Source of the DNA: a virus
Reading direction: 5' to 3' (one strand)
DNA length: 39,311 bases
IMG/VR virus record: IMGVR_UViG_3300047472_000454
Location: 1 to 39,311 of that record
This document shows positions 7,449 through 13,918 of the stretch, piece after piece (the first letter of the stretch is position 1; the number at the start of each line of letters is the position of its first letter). The notes beneath the pieces are model-generated. The model was given only the letters and a program-made list of their open reading frames with translations, ran no database searches and was not told the DNA's origin. Both the position numbers and the translations under genes were made by a program.

Positions 7449-8966
7449 TTAATAGCCGGCGCTGCTCGGCGCGGCGCGGGTCGAGGTCATGCCCATCTCG
7501 TCGCGCAAAGCGCGCGGCACGACCGGCTCGGCGAAGGTGAGTGCGAGGGCGTCGGCGCCATCCGGCGAGCGCACCTGGCGCTTGCGCATGTCGTCTTTCG
7601 ACTCGATCAGGCGGCTGCCATTGGAGTGGTACTTGTAGCTGGGTGCCGACAGGTCGGCGATCAGGGCCGCGTCGTTCGGCAGGCGGTTCGGGCTGTCCTC
7701 GATCCATTCCTTCATCCGATACCACATTTCAGCCCTGCGGTTGTAGAACCGTTCCGGGTCGGCCGGGCGCGTTGCGGAGTTAATGCCGATCACCGGCACA
7801 TTCAGTTCCTTCAGCCGGTCCACGATGCCGGACCCGATCCCGATCTTGTCCACGAACAGCGCGTCCGGCTGGTAGGTGCGCCAGTACTCGGCCAGCATGC
7901 CAGCCGTTTCCATGGTGCCCTTCTTGTTGTGGTACTCGATGCGGTAGGCGGTGCGGCCGTGCCTGAATACGATCGAGGTGCGGTCGTCGCCATATTCGGC
8001 CGGGTCGCAGGCGATGATGAAGGCGCCGGAGCGTTCGCGGTACTCGCTGTTCACCGCCGCCATCACGCTGGTGGGGGAGATCAGCGGGTCGCTGGTCGCG
8101 CTCCTGAAAGCCAGTGCCGGGGTGCTGGGGTACTCCTGGTCGAACAGCCACTCGAAACCCTGGCCGTAGGTCTGGATCTTGTTCGCGCGCCAGGCCATTT
8201 GCGCGTGGTCGAGGCCGTAGGTATCCGCATACTGCTGGTCGGCGCTTGAGAGCGTGAAGCCCGGCGGCACAGTAGCGCGGTACTCGTCCTGCCAGAACCA
8301 GGGTACAAAAATGGCGATGAACTCGCCAATGCCTGCCTCGGCGTCCTGCCAGAGCTGGTGGAATTTGTTGCCCACGCCATTGGCGGTGGACTCGATGACG
8401 ATCTCGGTGCCGACGTTCTCGCTGATCGCGTTGCCCAGGCCCGCCAGGTGCATCTCGGCCGAGTCCCAGAACGCGAACTCCGACAGGTGCCCGAGCTGCG
8501 CCGTGTTGCCGCGCCCGACATCCTTGCTGCCGGCCGTGGCCAGCTTGTAGCCGCCGTCCAGGACGTTGAACACCAGTTCTTTCGCGTTGGTCGCACTGGT
8601 CGACGGCGCGAGCGGGTTGTGCTCGTGGAAGCGCTTGACCATCTTGAACAGGTTGTCGGTGGCCTTTTGTTCGTGCGCGACGATCATGGCGGTGCGGCCA
8701 AAATGCGTGCTGGCGATGCAGTAGAAGCGCGCGCCAATGTAGGTCGATGCGCCCTGCTGCCGGCCCTTCAGGATGATCGCGCGGACCTTGCCGGTGCGCT
8801 TCTTCTGTTCCTCGACGCGCTGGTGGATGTAGCGCTGCGCGCGATTGAGCCGCAGCGGCACCTTGCGGCCGTCCTTGTCCAGGACATACATGCAGGTTTC
8901 GCAGTGGAGCGGGATGTCGTCCATCAGGATCGACAACGTCGCGTCGAGTGCTTTTGCGTCAGCCAT
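7449..8966 (-). CDS. terL: Terminase large subunit (packaging ATPase-nuclease)
   Basis: The protein is 505 residues from the ATG at 8966, which follows GGGAG. A TTG at 9038 in the same frame would add 24 residues but has no good RBS. The ATPase half shows a Walker-A-like KGRQQGAST at about 67-75, a Walker-B-like region HLSEFAFWD at 160-168 and a coupling motif ESTANG at 192-197. The nuclease half has the three acidic sites expected: ACDPAEYGDD near 321, LFVDKIGIGSG near 373 and SPDGADALAL near 469-472. It packages DNA into the prohead through the portal. It is unusually separated from terS by about 1 kb that carries two genes on the other strand. Confidence 0.9.
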   Translation of the reverse strand: MADAKALDATLSILMDDIPLHCETCMYVLDKDGRKVPLRLNRAQRYIHQRVEEQKKRTGKVRAIILKGRQQGASTYIGARFYCIASTHFGRTAMIVAHEQKATDNLFKMVKRFHEHNPLAPSTSATNAKELVFNVLDGGYKLATAGSKDVGRGNTAQLGHLSEFAFWDSAEMHLAGLGNAISENVGTEIVIESTANGVGNKFHQLWQDAEAGIGEFIAIFVPWFWQDEYRATVPPGFTLSSADQQYADTYGLDHAQMAWRANKIQTYGQGFEWLFDQEYPSTPALAFRSATSDPLISPTSVMAAVNSEYRERSGAFIIACDPAEYGDDRTSIVFRHGRTAYRIEYHNKKGTMETAGMLAEYWRTYQPDALFVDKIGIGSGIVDRLKELNVPVIGINSATRPADPERFYNRRAEMWYRMKEWIEDSPNRLPNDAALIADLSAPSYKYHSNGSRLIESKDDMRKRQVRSPDGADALALTFAEPVVPRALRDEMGMTSTRAAPSSAGY

Positions 8967-9047
8967 GGGCGCGAATACTCCCGCCAACTCGGCGCGCAAC
9001 CAGGTGACTGGCGCGGCGAACGAAAGCTGTCGGCGCAATGAGTAGCA

Positions 9048-9128
9048 TCAAAGGCAGGTAATCAGGTGTGTATATGATCTGTGTATGGGCTGCGCGTTGG
9101 GCGCGGCATACGCAAAAGGAGCAAGCAA
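9048..9128 (+). promoter_or_regulatory. Promoter region of accessory cassette A
   Basis: A candidate -10 box TATGAT (9073-9078) lies 17 bases after AAAGGC (9050-9055). The same two elements at the same spacing appear at 10635-10663, within about 75 bases of clear similarity (shared TCAAAGGCA, AGGTGTGTATA and GGGCGCGGC). AAAGGC is a poor -35 box for the main sigma factor, so an activator may be needed. An AAGGAG ribosome site ends the region. Confidence 0.6.
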
Positions 9129-9344
9129 ATGAAGTGGATACAATCCCCCTCGCAACGTATCGCCGCGCGCAGGAATGGCGGCTTCATTGTTGGGCAGCAG
9201 CACCTCATCGCGGAATTGGATGATGAATTCTTCGAGTTCTGTTGCGAGGAAACGCAGGCGTTTCGCCGCGCTTACGGCCCGCTTCAAACCTACCCGGGCG
9301 GCGGCAGTAGTGGCCCAGAGCTCGCGGTGTTTTGCGGCCTGTGA
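9129..9344 (+). CDS. Accessory (moron) protein of unknown function
   Basis: This 71-residue protein starts MKWIQSPSQRIAARRNGGFI at an ATG preceded by AAAAGGAG. It contains an acidic, Phe/Cys-rich stretch (AELDDEFFEFCCEETQAF) and ends in AVFCGL. It has no signal peptide or membrane segment and I do not recognise it. It is the first gene of a two-gene plus-strand cassette lying between terS and terL, opposite to the direction of the late genes, with its own promoter region and a terminator after the second gene. This is the arrangement of a moron, often expressed from the prophage. Confidence 0.6.
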   Translation: MKWIQSPSQRIAARRNGGFIVGQQHLIAELDDEFFEFCCEETQAFRRAYGPLQTYPGGGSSGPELAVFCGL

Positions 9345-9353
9345 TACCAACCC

Positions 9354-9373
9354 GCGCCCGCTTCGGTGGGCGC
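9354..9373 (+). ncRNA. Intercistronic RNA hairpin with UUCG tetraloop
   Basis: GCGCCCGC and GTGGGCGC pair over eight positions (one G-U) around a UUCG loop closed by C-G, the most stable tetraloop type. No T-run follows, so it is probably not a simple terminator; mRNA stability or differential expression of the second gene is more likely. The same hairpin recurs at 10876-10895. Confidence 0.65.
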
Positions 9374-9389
9374 TCACCTGGAGAACACC

Positions 9390-9722
9390 ATGCGAACCAT
9401 CCTGATATGCGCCGCCCTGACCATGACCATCGGCGCAGCAAGTGCGGCTGACCAGTGTAAGGGGCTGGCGGAGCTGGCCAGCGAGATCGCCGACGCCAAA
9501 GCTGCCGGCATCCCGCAAGTCTCGGTAGCGAGCAGCCTGCGCGCGCAGTACCGCGAGGACACCGAACAAGCGCGCAACCAGAACGCGCTGGTGGAGCGTG
9601 TCATTCCGGCCGTCTACGCGTCGAACGAGGCACCGCAGGATCTGCGCAATACGATCTACCTGAAATGCACGCGTGGCGAGCTGTCACCGAAGCGCCCCAT
9701 TCCAGGAGCGCCGCAGCGATAG
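9390..9722 (+). CDS. Exported accessory protein with signal peptide
   Basis: This 110-residue protein starts MRTILICAALTMTIGAASAA at an ATG with a close GGAGA. The first 19 residues form a good Sec signal peptide with an Ala-Ser-Ala cleavage site, so it should reach the periplasm. The mature part is about 90 residues with two Cys (ADQCKGLAEL and YLKCTRGEL), which could form one disulfide, and a helical core (LAELASEIADAKAAGIPQVS). It is encoded right after the UUCG hairpin and before a terminator. A secreted product expressed from a prophage could alter the host envelope; that function is inference. Confidence 0.7.
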   Translation: MRTILICAALTMTIGAASAADQCKGLAELASEIADAKAAGIPQVSVASSLRAQYREDTEQARNQNALVERVIPAVYASNEAPQDLRNTIYLKCTRGELSPKRPIPGAPQR

Positions 9723-9742
9723 CGTTTGTCTGCTTACCTACC

Positions 9743-9770
9743 GGCCCGCCTCGCGCGGGCCTTGTTGTTT
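9743..9770 (+). terminator. Rho-independent terminator of cassette A
   Basis: GGCCCGC, a five-base loop and GCGGGCC are followed by TTGTTGTTT. It lies 20 bases after the stop of the exported protein gene and overlaps the 3' end of the convergent 64-residue gene. Confidence 0.75.
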
Positions 9771-9963
9771 ATACCTTGCGCAGGATGACCGACTGGTGCA
9801 GGAAATGCTCCATATCGGCGATGCGGCGATCCAGCACGGCCAGGTGTTCGGCCAGACGCGCGTTCTTCGCCTCGCTGGCCTTGAGCATCCCGCGCACCGT
9901 CGCCAGTTCCTCGTTGCGGTTGCCAGCTTCACGCCATTGGTCTTTGATCCAGTTCAGCATCAT
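9769..9963 (-). CDS. Small coiled-coil protein, late operon
   Basis: This 64-residue protein starts MMLNWIKDQWREAGNRNEEL. After a short amphipathic start it is a single predicted coiled coil (LATVRGMLKASEAKNARLAE then HLAVLDRRIADMEHFLHQSV). The start overlaps the terS stop by 4 bases and is preceded by AGGGGG. Its length and helix make a role in terminase assembly or packaging possible, but I do not recognise the family. Confidence 0.6.
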   Translation of the reverse strand: MMLNWIKDQWREAGNRNEELATVRGMLKASEAKNARLAEHLAVLDRRIADMEHFLHQSVILRKV

Positions 9964-10583
9964 TCCCCCTGTCGTTGCATCACACGCTTGATGACGGACT
10001 CGATGCCGCCGTCGCCGGTCGCCTCGCGTTCGTCCACGCCGAAGGCCTGGCGCTCCAGCGCGATCAGGGTCTTGAGCGAGTCCGCCAAGCCCTTCATCGT
10101 GCCGGTGCGGCTCGACAGGCTCATCGCCTTGTTGAACAGTTCCAGGCGCTTGTCCTGGCCCTTCTCGTCTGGTTGTGCCAGTAGTTCGCCCAGCTGCTCG
10201 TACAGCTCGACGTGATCGACCTGGTGTTCCAACTCAGCCAACAGCGACATGGTCAGCTTGCGGGAGCGCTGGATATCCGAGCGGTGCGCCAGGATGATGC
10301 CGCTCTGCAGGGTCGCGTTGGCCTCGATGACCTGCTGCTGGTTAGCGTGGGTTTGGGCGCTAACCTCGGCACTAACCGCGCTGGCACTAACTTTCGCTTC
10401 GGCCTTGGCGCGGATCTTGGCCCCCAAGTCGCGGGTCCAGCCTTTGGCCTTGGCTCGCTTGATGATGCCCGCGTCGGAGACGCCGTATTCGGCGCCGATC
10501 ACCTTCAGGGACTTGATGTTGGCGCGGTATTCAAGCTCCACCATTTCCCAATCGATGGGGGCGCGCTTCGGGGTGTCGGTCAT
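9960..10583 (-). CDS. terS: Terminase small subunit
   Basis: This 207-residue protein starts MTDTPKRAPIDWEMVELEYR. An N-terminal helix-turn-helix at about 20-50 (YRANIKSLKVIGAEYGVSDA then GIIKRAKAKGW) fits the DNA-recognition domain of small terminase subunits. A long helical core follows (LTMSLLAELEHQVDHVELYE), and the C-terminus contains LKTLIALERQAFGVDE, a segment common in this family. It selects phage DNA for packaging. It is first in the late operon but separated from terL by an inverted cassette. The gene contains three GG(C)RCTAAC repeats described separately, which could be the packaging site. Confidence 0.75.
   Translation of the reverse strand: MTDTPKRAPIDWEMVELEYRANIKSLKVIGAEYGVSDAGIIKRAKAKGWTRDLGAKIRAKAEAKVSASAVSAEVSAQTHANQQQVIEANATLQSGIILAHRSDIQRSRKLTMSLLAELEHQVDHVELYEQLGELLAQPDEKGQDKRLELFNKAMSLSSRTGTMKGLADSLKTLIALERQAFGVDEREATGDGGIESVIKRVMQRQGE
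10341..10391 (-). repeat. Repeats inside terS, candidate packaging (pac) site
   Basis: On the plus strand GGCGCTAAC (10356), GGCACTAAC (10368) and GGCACTAAC (10383) are direct repeats spaced 12 and 15 bases apart, and GTTAGCG at 10341 is an inverted copy. They encode a Val-Ser-Ala-rich linker (KVSASAVSAEVSA). Pac sites of several headful phages lie within the terS gene, so binding by TerS is plausible but unproved. Confidence 0.45.
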
Positions 10584-10633
10584 GGCGGTGCTTTCCGGCC
10601 TGCGTGTGTGTTTACGCTGGCCTTGCGCCCGGT

Positions 10634-10712
10634 CAAAGGCAAGCGATTAGGTGTGTATAGAATGGTGTGTAGGCGGCGCACAGGGCGCGGCGAATACTGA
10701 AAGGGCAGGGTC
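10634..10712 (+). promoter_or_regulatory. Promoter region of accessory cassette B
   Basis: AAAGGC (10635-10640) and TAGAAT (10658-10663) are 17 bases apart, exactly as in the region at 9048-9128, with extended similarity around them. It is divergent from terS, so elements for the late promoter may also lie here, although I cannot pick them out. Confidence 0.6.
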
Positions 10713-10865
10713 ATGGACAGCTACCAAACCGAACAGATCGCAGAATTCGTGAAACGCACCGAAAACGGGAATCGGAACACCGCGCAAGGTTATCTGGAAC
10801 TGAACGGCTGGTGTCTGTCCGAAGCAGTCCGCGATTACAGCGCCGACATGCGCGGCCAAGACTAA
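10713..10865 (+). CDS. 50-residue UBA-like domain protein
   Basis: The 50-residue product starts MDSYQTEQIAEFVKRTENG. It has the three-helix pattern of UBA/TAP-C-like domains: EQIAEFVKRT, then NTAQGYLELNGW, then SEAVRDYSAD, with the typical 'A..YLE..GW.L.EAV..Y' spacing. Such domains bind ubiquitin or peptides in eukaryotes, and also occur in bacterial EF-Ts. In a phage it may serve as a protein-binding module. An AAGGGCAGG lies 5' of the ATG. It is too short for many gene finders. The domain call is by eye. Confidence 0.65.
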   Translation: MDSYQTEQIAEFVKRTENGNRNTAQGYLELNGWCLSEAVRDYSADMRGQD

Positions 10866-10875
10866 ACACCAACCC

Positions 10876-10895
10876 GCGCCCGCTACGGTGGGCGC
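10876..10895 (+). ncRNA. Intercistronic RNA hairpin with UACG tetraloop
   Basis: The stem is identical in both arms to the hairpin at 9354-9373. The loop is UACG instead of UUCG, so it stays in the stable UNCG class. The flanking ACCAACCC is also conserved. It again lies between the first and second gene of a plus-strand cassette. Confidence 0.65.
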
Positions 10896-10920
10896 CAACC
10901 TGATAAACCGAGGAGAAAAC

Positions 10921-11367
10921 ATGCACAACGATTCGGAAGCACTGACATCCGCTGTTGCTATTGCCGCTGGTATGGGCTTGGGTGTCGATCACAACGCTGT
11001 CTACGATTGGGCCGAGCAGAACGGCTGGGGCGCCAGTGATCTGTACTGCGAAGTCGGACAACTGGCGGCACTGTCGGCTGCGCTGGCGAGCAGGATCGCA
11101 CTGTGCCCGGAATTCGTCATCGGCGGCTTCCCCGGCGTGTACACCTACGAGGTCGATGAACTGCTTGGCGCCGCCGTGCGGGAAATGATGCAGGGCGGAG
11201 TGATCAAGGCCGGCTTTGCCGGACCGGATTCACTGCTCCTCGATCCCGTCAAACTCCGCCTTGGCGAGTTGGCGGCCGACTGCTTTTCCAGGGCGGGCAA
11301 GCCGATCCCGGTTGCTCTGGCCATCATCCGCGAAATGACAGGCTATACAAGGGGCGCAGCCAGCTGA
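10921..11367 (+). CDS. Accessory protein of unknown function, cassette B
   Basis: This 148-residue protein starts MHNDSEALTSAVAIAAGMGL at an ATG with GAGGAG six bases upstream; an in-frame upstream ATG at 10888 overlaps the hairpin and lacks an RBS. The first half is helical (HNAVYDWAEQNGWGASDLYC). A region with 'PEFVIGGFPGVYTYEVDELL' and 'LLLDPVKLRLGELAADCFSR' follows. No membrane segment or catalytic signature is visible. It follows the UBA-like gene and precedes a hairpin terminator. Confidence 0.7.
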   Translation: MHNDSEALTSAVAIAAGMGLGVDHNAVYDWAEQNGWGASDLYCEVGQLAALSAALASRIALCPEFVIGGFPGVYTYEVDELLGAAVREMMQGGVIKAGFAGPDSLLLDPVKLRLGELAADCFSRAGKPIPVALAIIREMTGYTRGAAS

Positions 11368-11388
11368 TAGCGCGCCGCCACACCCCGA

Positions 11389-11416
11389 GACAAGCCCGCC
11401 AAGAGCGGGCTTTGTC
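11389..11416 (+). terminator. Hairpin after the 148-residue gene
   Basis: GACAAGCCCGC and GCGGGCTTTGTC pair with one bulge around a five-base loop. Only three T lie in the stem and none follow it, so termination may be partial. It separates the first two cassette B genes from the downstream small genes. Confidence 0.5.
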
Positions 11417-11431
11417 AGTAGGAGGTCCACC

Positions 11432-11623
11432 ATGCCGCACTACACCTACACCGTTCTGTATTGCGATGCCGAAGTCGCGTGCTGCGAGGGCGCGACGTTT
11501 GAGTACTGCCGCGAGACCGCGCTGGCCGAGGTGCCGGCGATGTATCCGCGCGAAGACCTGATGTTTGAATCCACCTGCGACAGCGGCGTGCTGTATGCGG
11601 TCAGTGGCCCCTGCTACCCATAA
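11432..11623 (+). CDS. Small Cys-rich protein of unknown function
   Basis: This 63-residue protein starts MPHYTYTVLYCDAEVACCEG at an ATG preceded by TAGGAGG. It has six Cys in 63 residues (C11, C17, C18, C26, C49, C61) but not in a classical zinc-finger arrangement. No signal peptide is present. I do not recognise it. Confidence 0.6.
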   Translation: MPHYTYTVLYCDAEVACCEGATFEYCRETALAEVPAMYPREDLMFESTCDSGVLYAVSGPCYP

Positions 11624-11643
11624 CCTCACCTTTCGGGAAATTT

Positions 11644-11847
11644 ATGGTTGACATAGTTTACATTCTGTACTTTCTGGGCATGTGTGGTTGCTTCTTCGTT
11701 CTCACCATGATCAGGGCAGGCCCCTCAGCATTCCTGTCCATTACGGTGATCCTGACGGCTGCGTTTTTGGTATGCAGTTCGCAATGGAGCCCCATTGATA
11801 TCCACAAGGTGATCGCATGCCAAAGTACGCAGTCATCATCGCCGTAA
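11644..11847 (+). CDS. Small two-helix membrane protein
   Basis: This 67-residue protein has two hydrophobic stretches: VDIVYILYFLGMCGCFFVL at about 2-22 and FLSITVILTAAFLVCS at about 30-46. It should span the inner membrane twice with a short loop. The upstream CGGGAAA is a weak ribosome site. The 3' end overlaps the next gene by 31 bases in another frame. No lysis-specific signature is visible; a small prophage membrane protein is the safest reading. Confidence 0.5.
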   Translation: MVDIVYILYFLGMCGCFFVLTMIRAGPSAFLSITVILTAAFLVCSSQWSPIDIHKVIACQSTQSSSP

Positions 11848-12158
11848 CCGGCAGTGCCGCGCCGGGCAAGGTGTTAAGCACCCACCGCAGCGCGCGCACT
11901 GCCGAAGCGAACCGGCCGGTATTGCCCGATGCGTATGTTGCGCGTGGCAAGCCTGGCGGCGAATGGGAGACGCAGGATGAAGTGCGGGAGCGTCTCGCCA
12001 CGCGGGCGCCGCGGGGGGCAAAGCGCAGGCTGACGGGCGGTGCGCGCCACAACGTCTACCTGGATGACGCCACGCTGGTGGGCGCCTTGGCCATGGGCGG
12101 CGGCGAGCTGAGTGCCGGCTTGCGGCTGGCGGTCAAGAAAGCGAGGGGTGAGCAATGA
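11817..12158 (+). CDS. Basic protein of unknown function
   Basis: This 113-residue protein starts MPKYAVIIAVTGSAAPGKVL. A first beta-rich section is followed by an Arg-rich middle (RERLATRAPRGAKRRLTGGA) and a helical end (GGELSAGLRLAVKKARGEQ). No known family comes to mind. Its stop overlaps the start of the next gene by 4 bases. Confidence 0.6.
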   Translation: MPKYAVIIAVTGSAAPGKVLSTHRSARTAEANRPVLPDAYVARGKPGGEWETQDEVRERLATRAPRGAKRRLTGGARHNVYLDDATLVGALAMGGGELSAGLRLAVKKARGEQ

Positions 12159-12334
12159 AGCCCAATGATCTGGTGGAGTTCCAAACCGCTGCGGGTTCAT
12201 TCGGGACCGGGCGCGTCGTGGAGTATGACGAGGAAACCGAGGTAGTTACGGTGCGCGATGTGGACGATGGTTCACTGTGGCGCGGCCCGGAGGAAATGAC
12301 CTCGCCAGCTGGCGGGCAAGCCGAGGAATCGTAG
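12155..12334 (+). CDS. Small acidic SH3-like protein
   Basis: This 59-residue protein starts MKPNDLVEFQTAAGSFGTGR. The pattern 'DLVEF....GTGRVVEYDEET then EVVTVRDVDDGSLWRGP' suggests a small beta-barrel of the SH3/KOW type. The start overlaps the previous stop (ATGA). Function is unknown. About 240 bases without a gene follow. Confidence 0.55.
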   Translation: MKPNDLVEFQTAAGSFGTGRVVEYDEETEVVTVRDVDDGSLWRGPEEMTSPAGGQAEES

Positions 12335-12576
12335 GGCGAGCGGGAGCCGAACAAGGGAGGACGGGGTAGGTGACTGTTTTCCCGACCGGACCCGCGCGAG
12401 CAGGAAGTACGCTGGGGAAAAGACTGTAGGGCGCCGGTCTTGCCGGGCACCCGTTCCGCTGGCTGGCGGCACGATTGTCCTACGGTTGGATTTCGGCAAT
12501 GATACGCAACTGTTTTGCGGGTGGCAATTCACGCTCGTTTGTGATCGTTCGGTTTCACAACAATTGGAGGTAACAC

Positions 12577-13266
12577 ATGGAAACCCAGAAAGACGGGAAA
12601 ACGTCGGCGCAGGTGCTGGTGGCGCTTGGCGCAACGCGCTCGCATGAATATGCCCCGGTGCTGGTCAATGGCGCGGAGTGGACATTTCACCAGTGGCATA
12701 CGGGCGACGAGCCGCCGTACCTGTCGCGCAGGGCGGCGGGCGGCAATGCTGCGGTCCACGCGGTACGGGAGGGTGGTTTTCGGCTTCACATGCAGGCCCG
12801 GCCGTACGAGCGCTGCTTGATCGAATCTAGCAGCACGCACGACAGTCTCGAAGCGGCGGCGGCGGCGGCTGAGTCTTTCCAATGGAAGACGGTCGAGCAC
12901 GTTGGCCGAACCTGGTATGTCACGGAACGTCCCAGCAGCACCGACTGGACTACCTGTCTCGGGCCGGGGCAGATGGCGAAGATCACCAGGCATGCGAAGC
13001 ATGGGGACGGTGGTTTTTCGCCGTCGCGGGAGATCACCCCCCAGCATGGCGAAACGTACGAGATCAATTGCCTATTCTATCGTTCGGGTGACAGTGGTGG
13101 GCGCTTCCTCTCGAGCTTCGAGGAGGCCGCGGCTGTCGCACTCACCCTGCCGGTATTTGTCGCCGCCATGATGACCCAAGGCGAGGAATCGGCATGGCCA
13201 GCCGTTGCCGGTCCACTCGCGGTGCCGCCCGATGTGCCGCTGGCCACCGCTCACCCGGCTGAATAG
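12577..13266 (+). CDS. Protein of unknown function, last gene of the plus-strand island
   Basis: This 229-residue protein starts METQKDGKTSAQVLVALGAT at an ATG with TTGGAGG upstream. It contains 'WTFHQWHTGDEPPYLSRRAA', a helical 'HDSLEAAAAAAESFQW', and two possible strand-rich modules. The C-terminus is Ala/Pro-rich. No motif reveals a function. It converges with the Q-like gene, the two stops being adjacent at 13266/13267 with no intergenic space. Confidence 0.65.
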   Translation: METQKDGKTSAQVLVALGATRSHEYAPVLVNGAEWTFHQWHTGDEPPYLSRRAAGGNAAVHAVREGGFRLHMQARPYERCLIESSSTHDSLEAAAAAAESFQWKTVEHVGRTWYVTERPSSTDWTTCLGPGQMAKITRHAKHGDGGFSPSREITPQHGETYEINCLFYRSGDSGGRFLSSFEEAAAVALTLPVFVAAMMTQGEESAWPAVAGPLAVPPDVPLATAHPAE

Positions 13267-13815
13267 TCAGCCCGCGCGCCTGCGCATGATGCGGCTGGCG
13301 CGGTCGTTGTGCGCCTGCACCATGCCTTCGAGTTCGCTCACCATGTCCGCGATCAGCTCGCGCTCAAGGCGGGGAATGGTAGTGGACAGTTCGGCCCGGC
13401 CGTTGCCCTTGCACCCCCCGCACAGGCGGCGGTTCGGCAGCTGGCCGGCGCCGTGGCAGGCGTTGCAACGGTTGTCGATCCAGTAGGCCAGGGACCCCAT
13501 CGCCACGCGACGGAACAGCGCCTGCCGAGCCAGAGCGTCCCATTCGGTACGCGCCGGCAGCCAGTTACGCCTGGTGCCTTTATCGGTTACACACTGCAGC
13601 CAGATCGCCAGCAAGCGCGCCAGGTTGTTGGACCCGGCCGCGAATGCCTCCTGCGGCGTGCCGTCGCCGTACTTCACGCGTGCCAGCAAAGCCCCTAGGC
13701 CGGAGCCGGTCTTGCTGGCGATCGCGGCGGCGAACAATGCTTCGGTCGACGTATGCTGGCTGTCGTCGCGCAAGTCGGACGATTGTAACGATCTGGCATA
13801 GCGCTCGGCAAACAT
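13267..13815 (-). CDS. Q-like antitermination protein with zinc finger
   Basis: This 182-residue protein starts MFAERYARSLQSSDLRDDSQ. The ATG at 13815 follows AGGAGGAAG; an ATG 33 bases further upstream has no such site. The middle has 'LARLLAIWLQCVTDKGTRRN'. A zinc finger of the DnaJ type, CNACHGAGQLPNRRLCGGCK, follows at about 116-136. The last 50 residues are helical and basic. This matches Q proteins of several temperate phages, which modify RNA polymerase at the late promoter. It is the last gene of the lytic early operon, where Q is normally found. Confidence 0.65.
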   Translation of the reverse strand: MFAERYARSLQSSDLRDDSQHTSTEALFAAAIASKTGSGLGALLARVKYGDGTPQEAFAAGSNNLARLLAIWLQCVTDKGTRRNWLPARTEWDALARQALFRRVAMGSLAYWIDNRCNACHGAGQLPNRRLCGGCKGNGRAELSTTIPRLERELIADMVSELEGMVQAHNDRASRIMRRRAG

Positions 13816-13862
13816 GGGCTTCCTCCTGGTTGGAAGAAACTCTATCACGGCTGTAATGCGTC

Positions 13863-13876
13863 CTCACATACGGGAG
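13863..13876. promoter_or_regulatory. Repressor-like operator upstream of the Q-like gene
   Basis: CTCACATACGGGAG differs from the perfect palindrome between the Cro-like and CI-like genes (CTCACATATGTGAG) at only two positions. It lies 47 bases upstream of the Q-like start codon, so CI or Cro may directly control late activation. This is a sequence match only. Confidence 0.45.
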
Positions 13877-13918
13877 TTTCCGTGTTGCATTGGCGCGAAC
13901 CGACTGCAAGTGCGGCGA

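Noticed and set aside
8967-9038. TTG-start extension of terL by 24 residues
   Set aside because: The ATG at 8966 has a GGGAG ribosome site and gives the usual length and N-terminus; the TTG has none.
9048-9569. 173-codon minus-strand ORF opposite cassette A
   Set aside because: The plus-strand genes have good ribosome sites and a signal peptide; the minus frame has no such support and does not join terS to terL.
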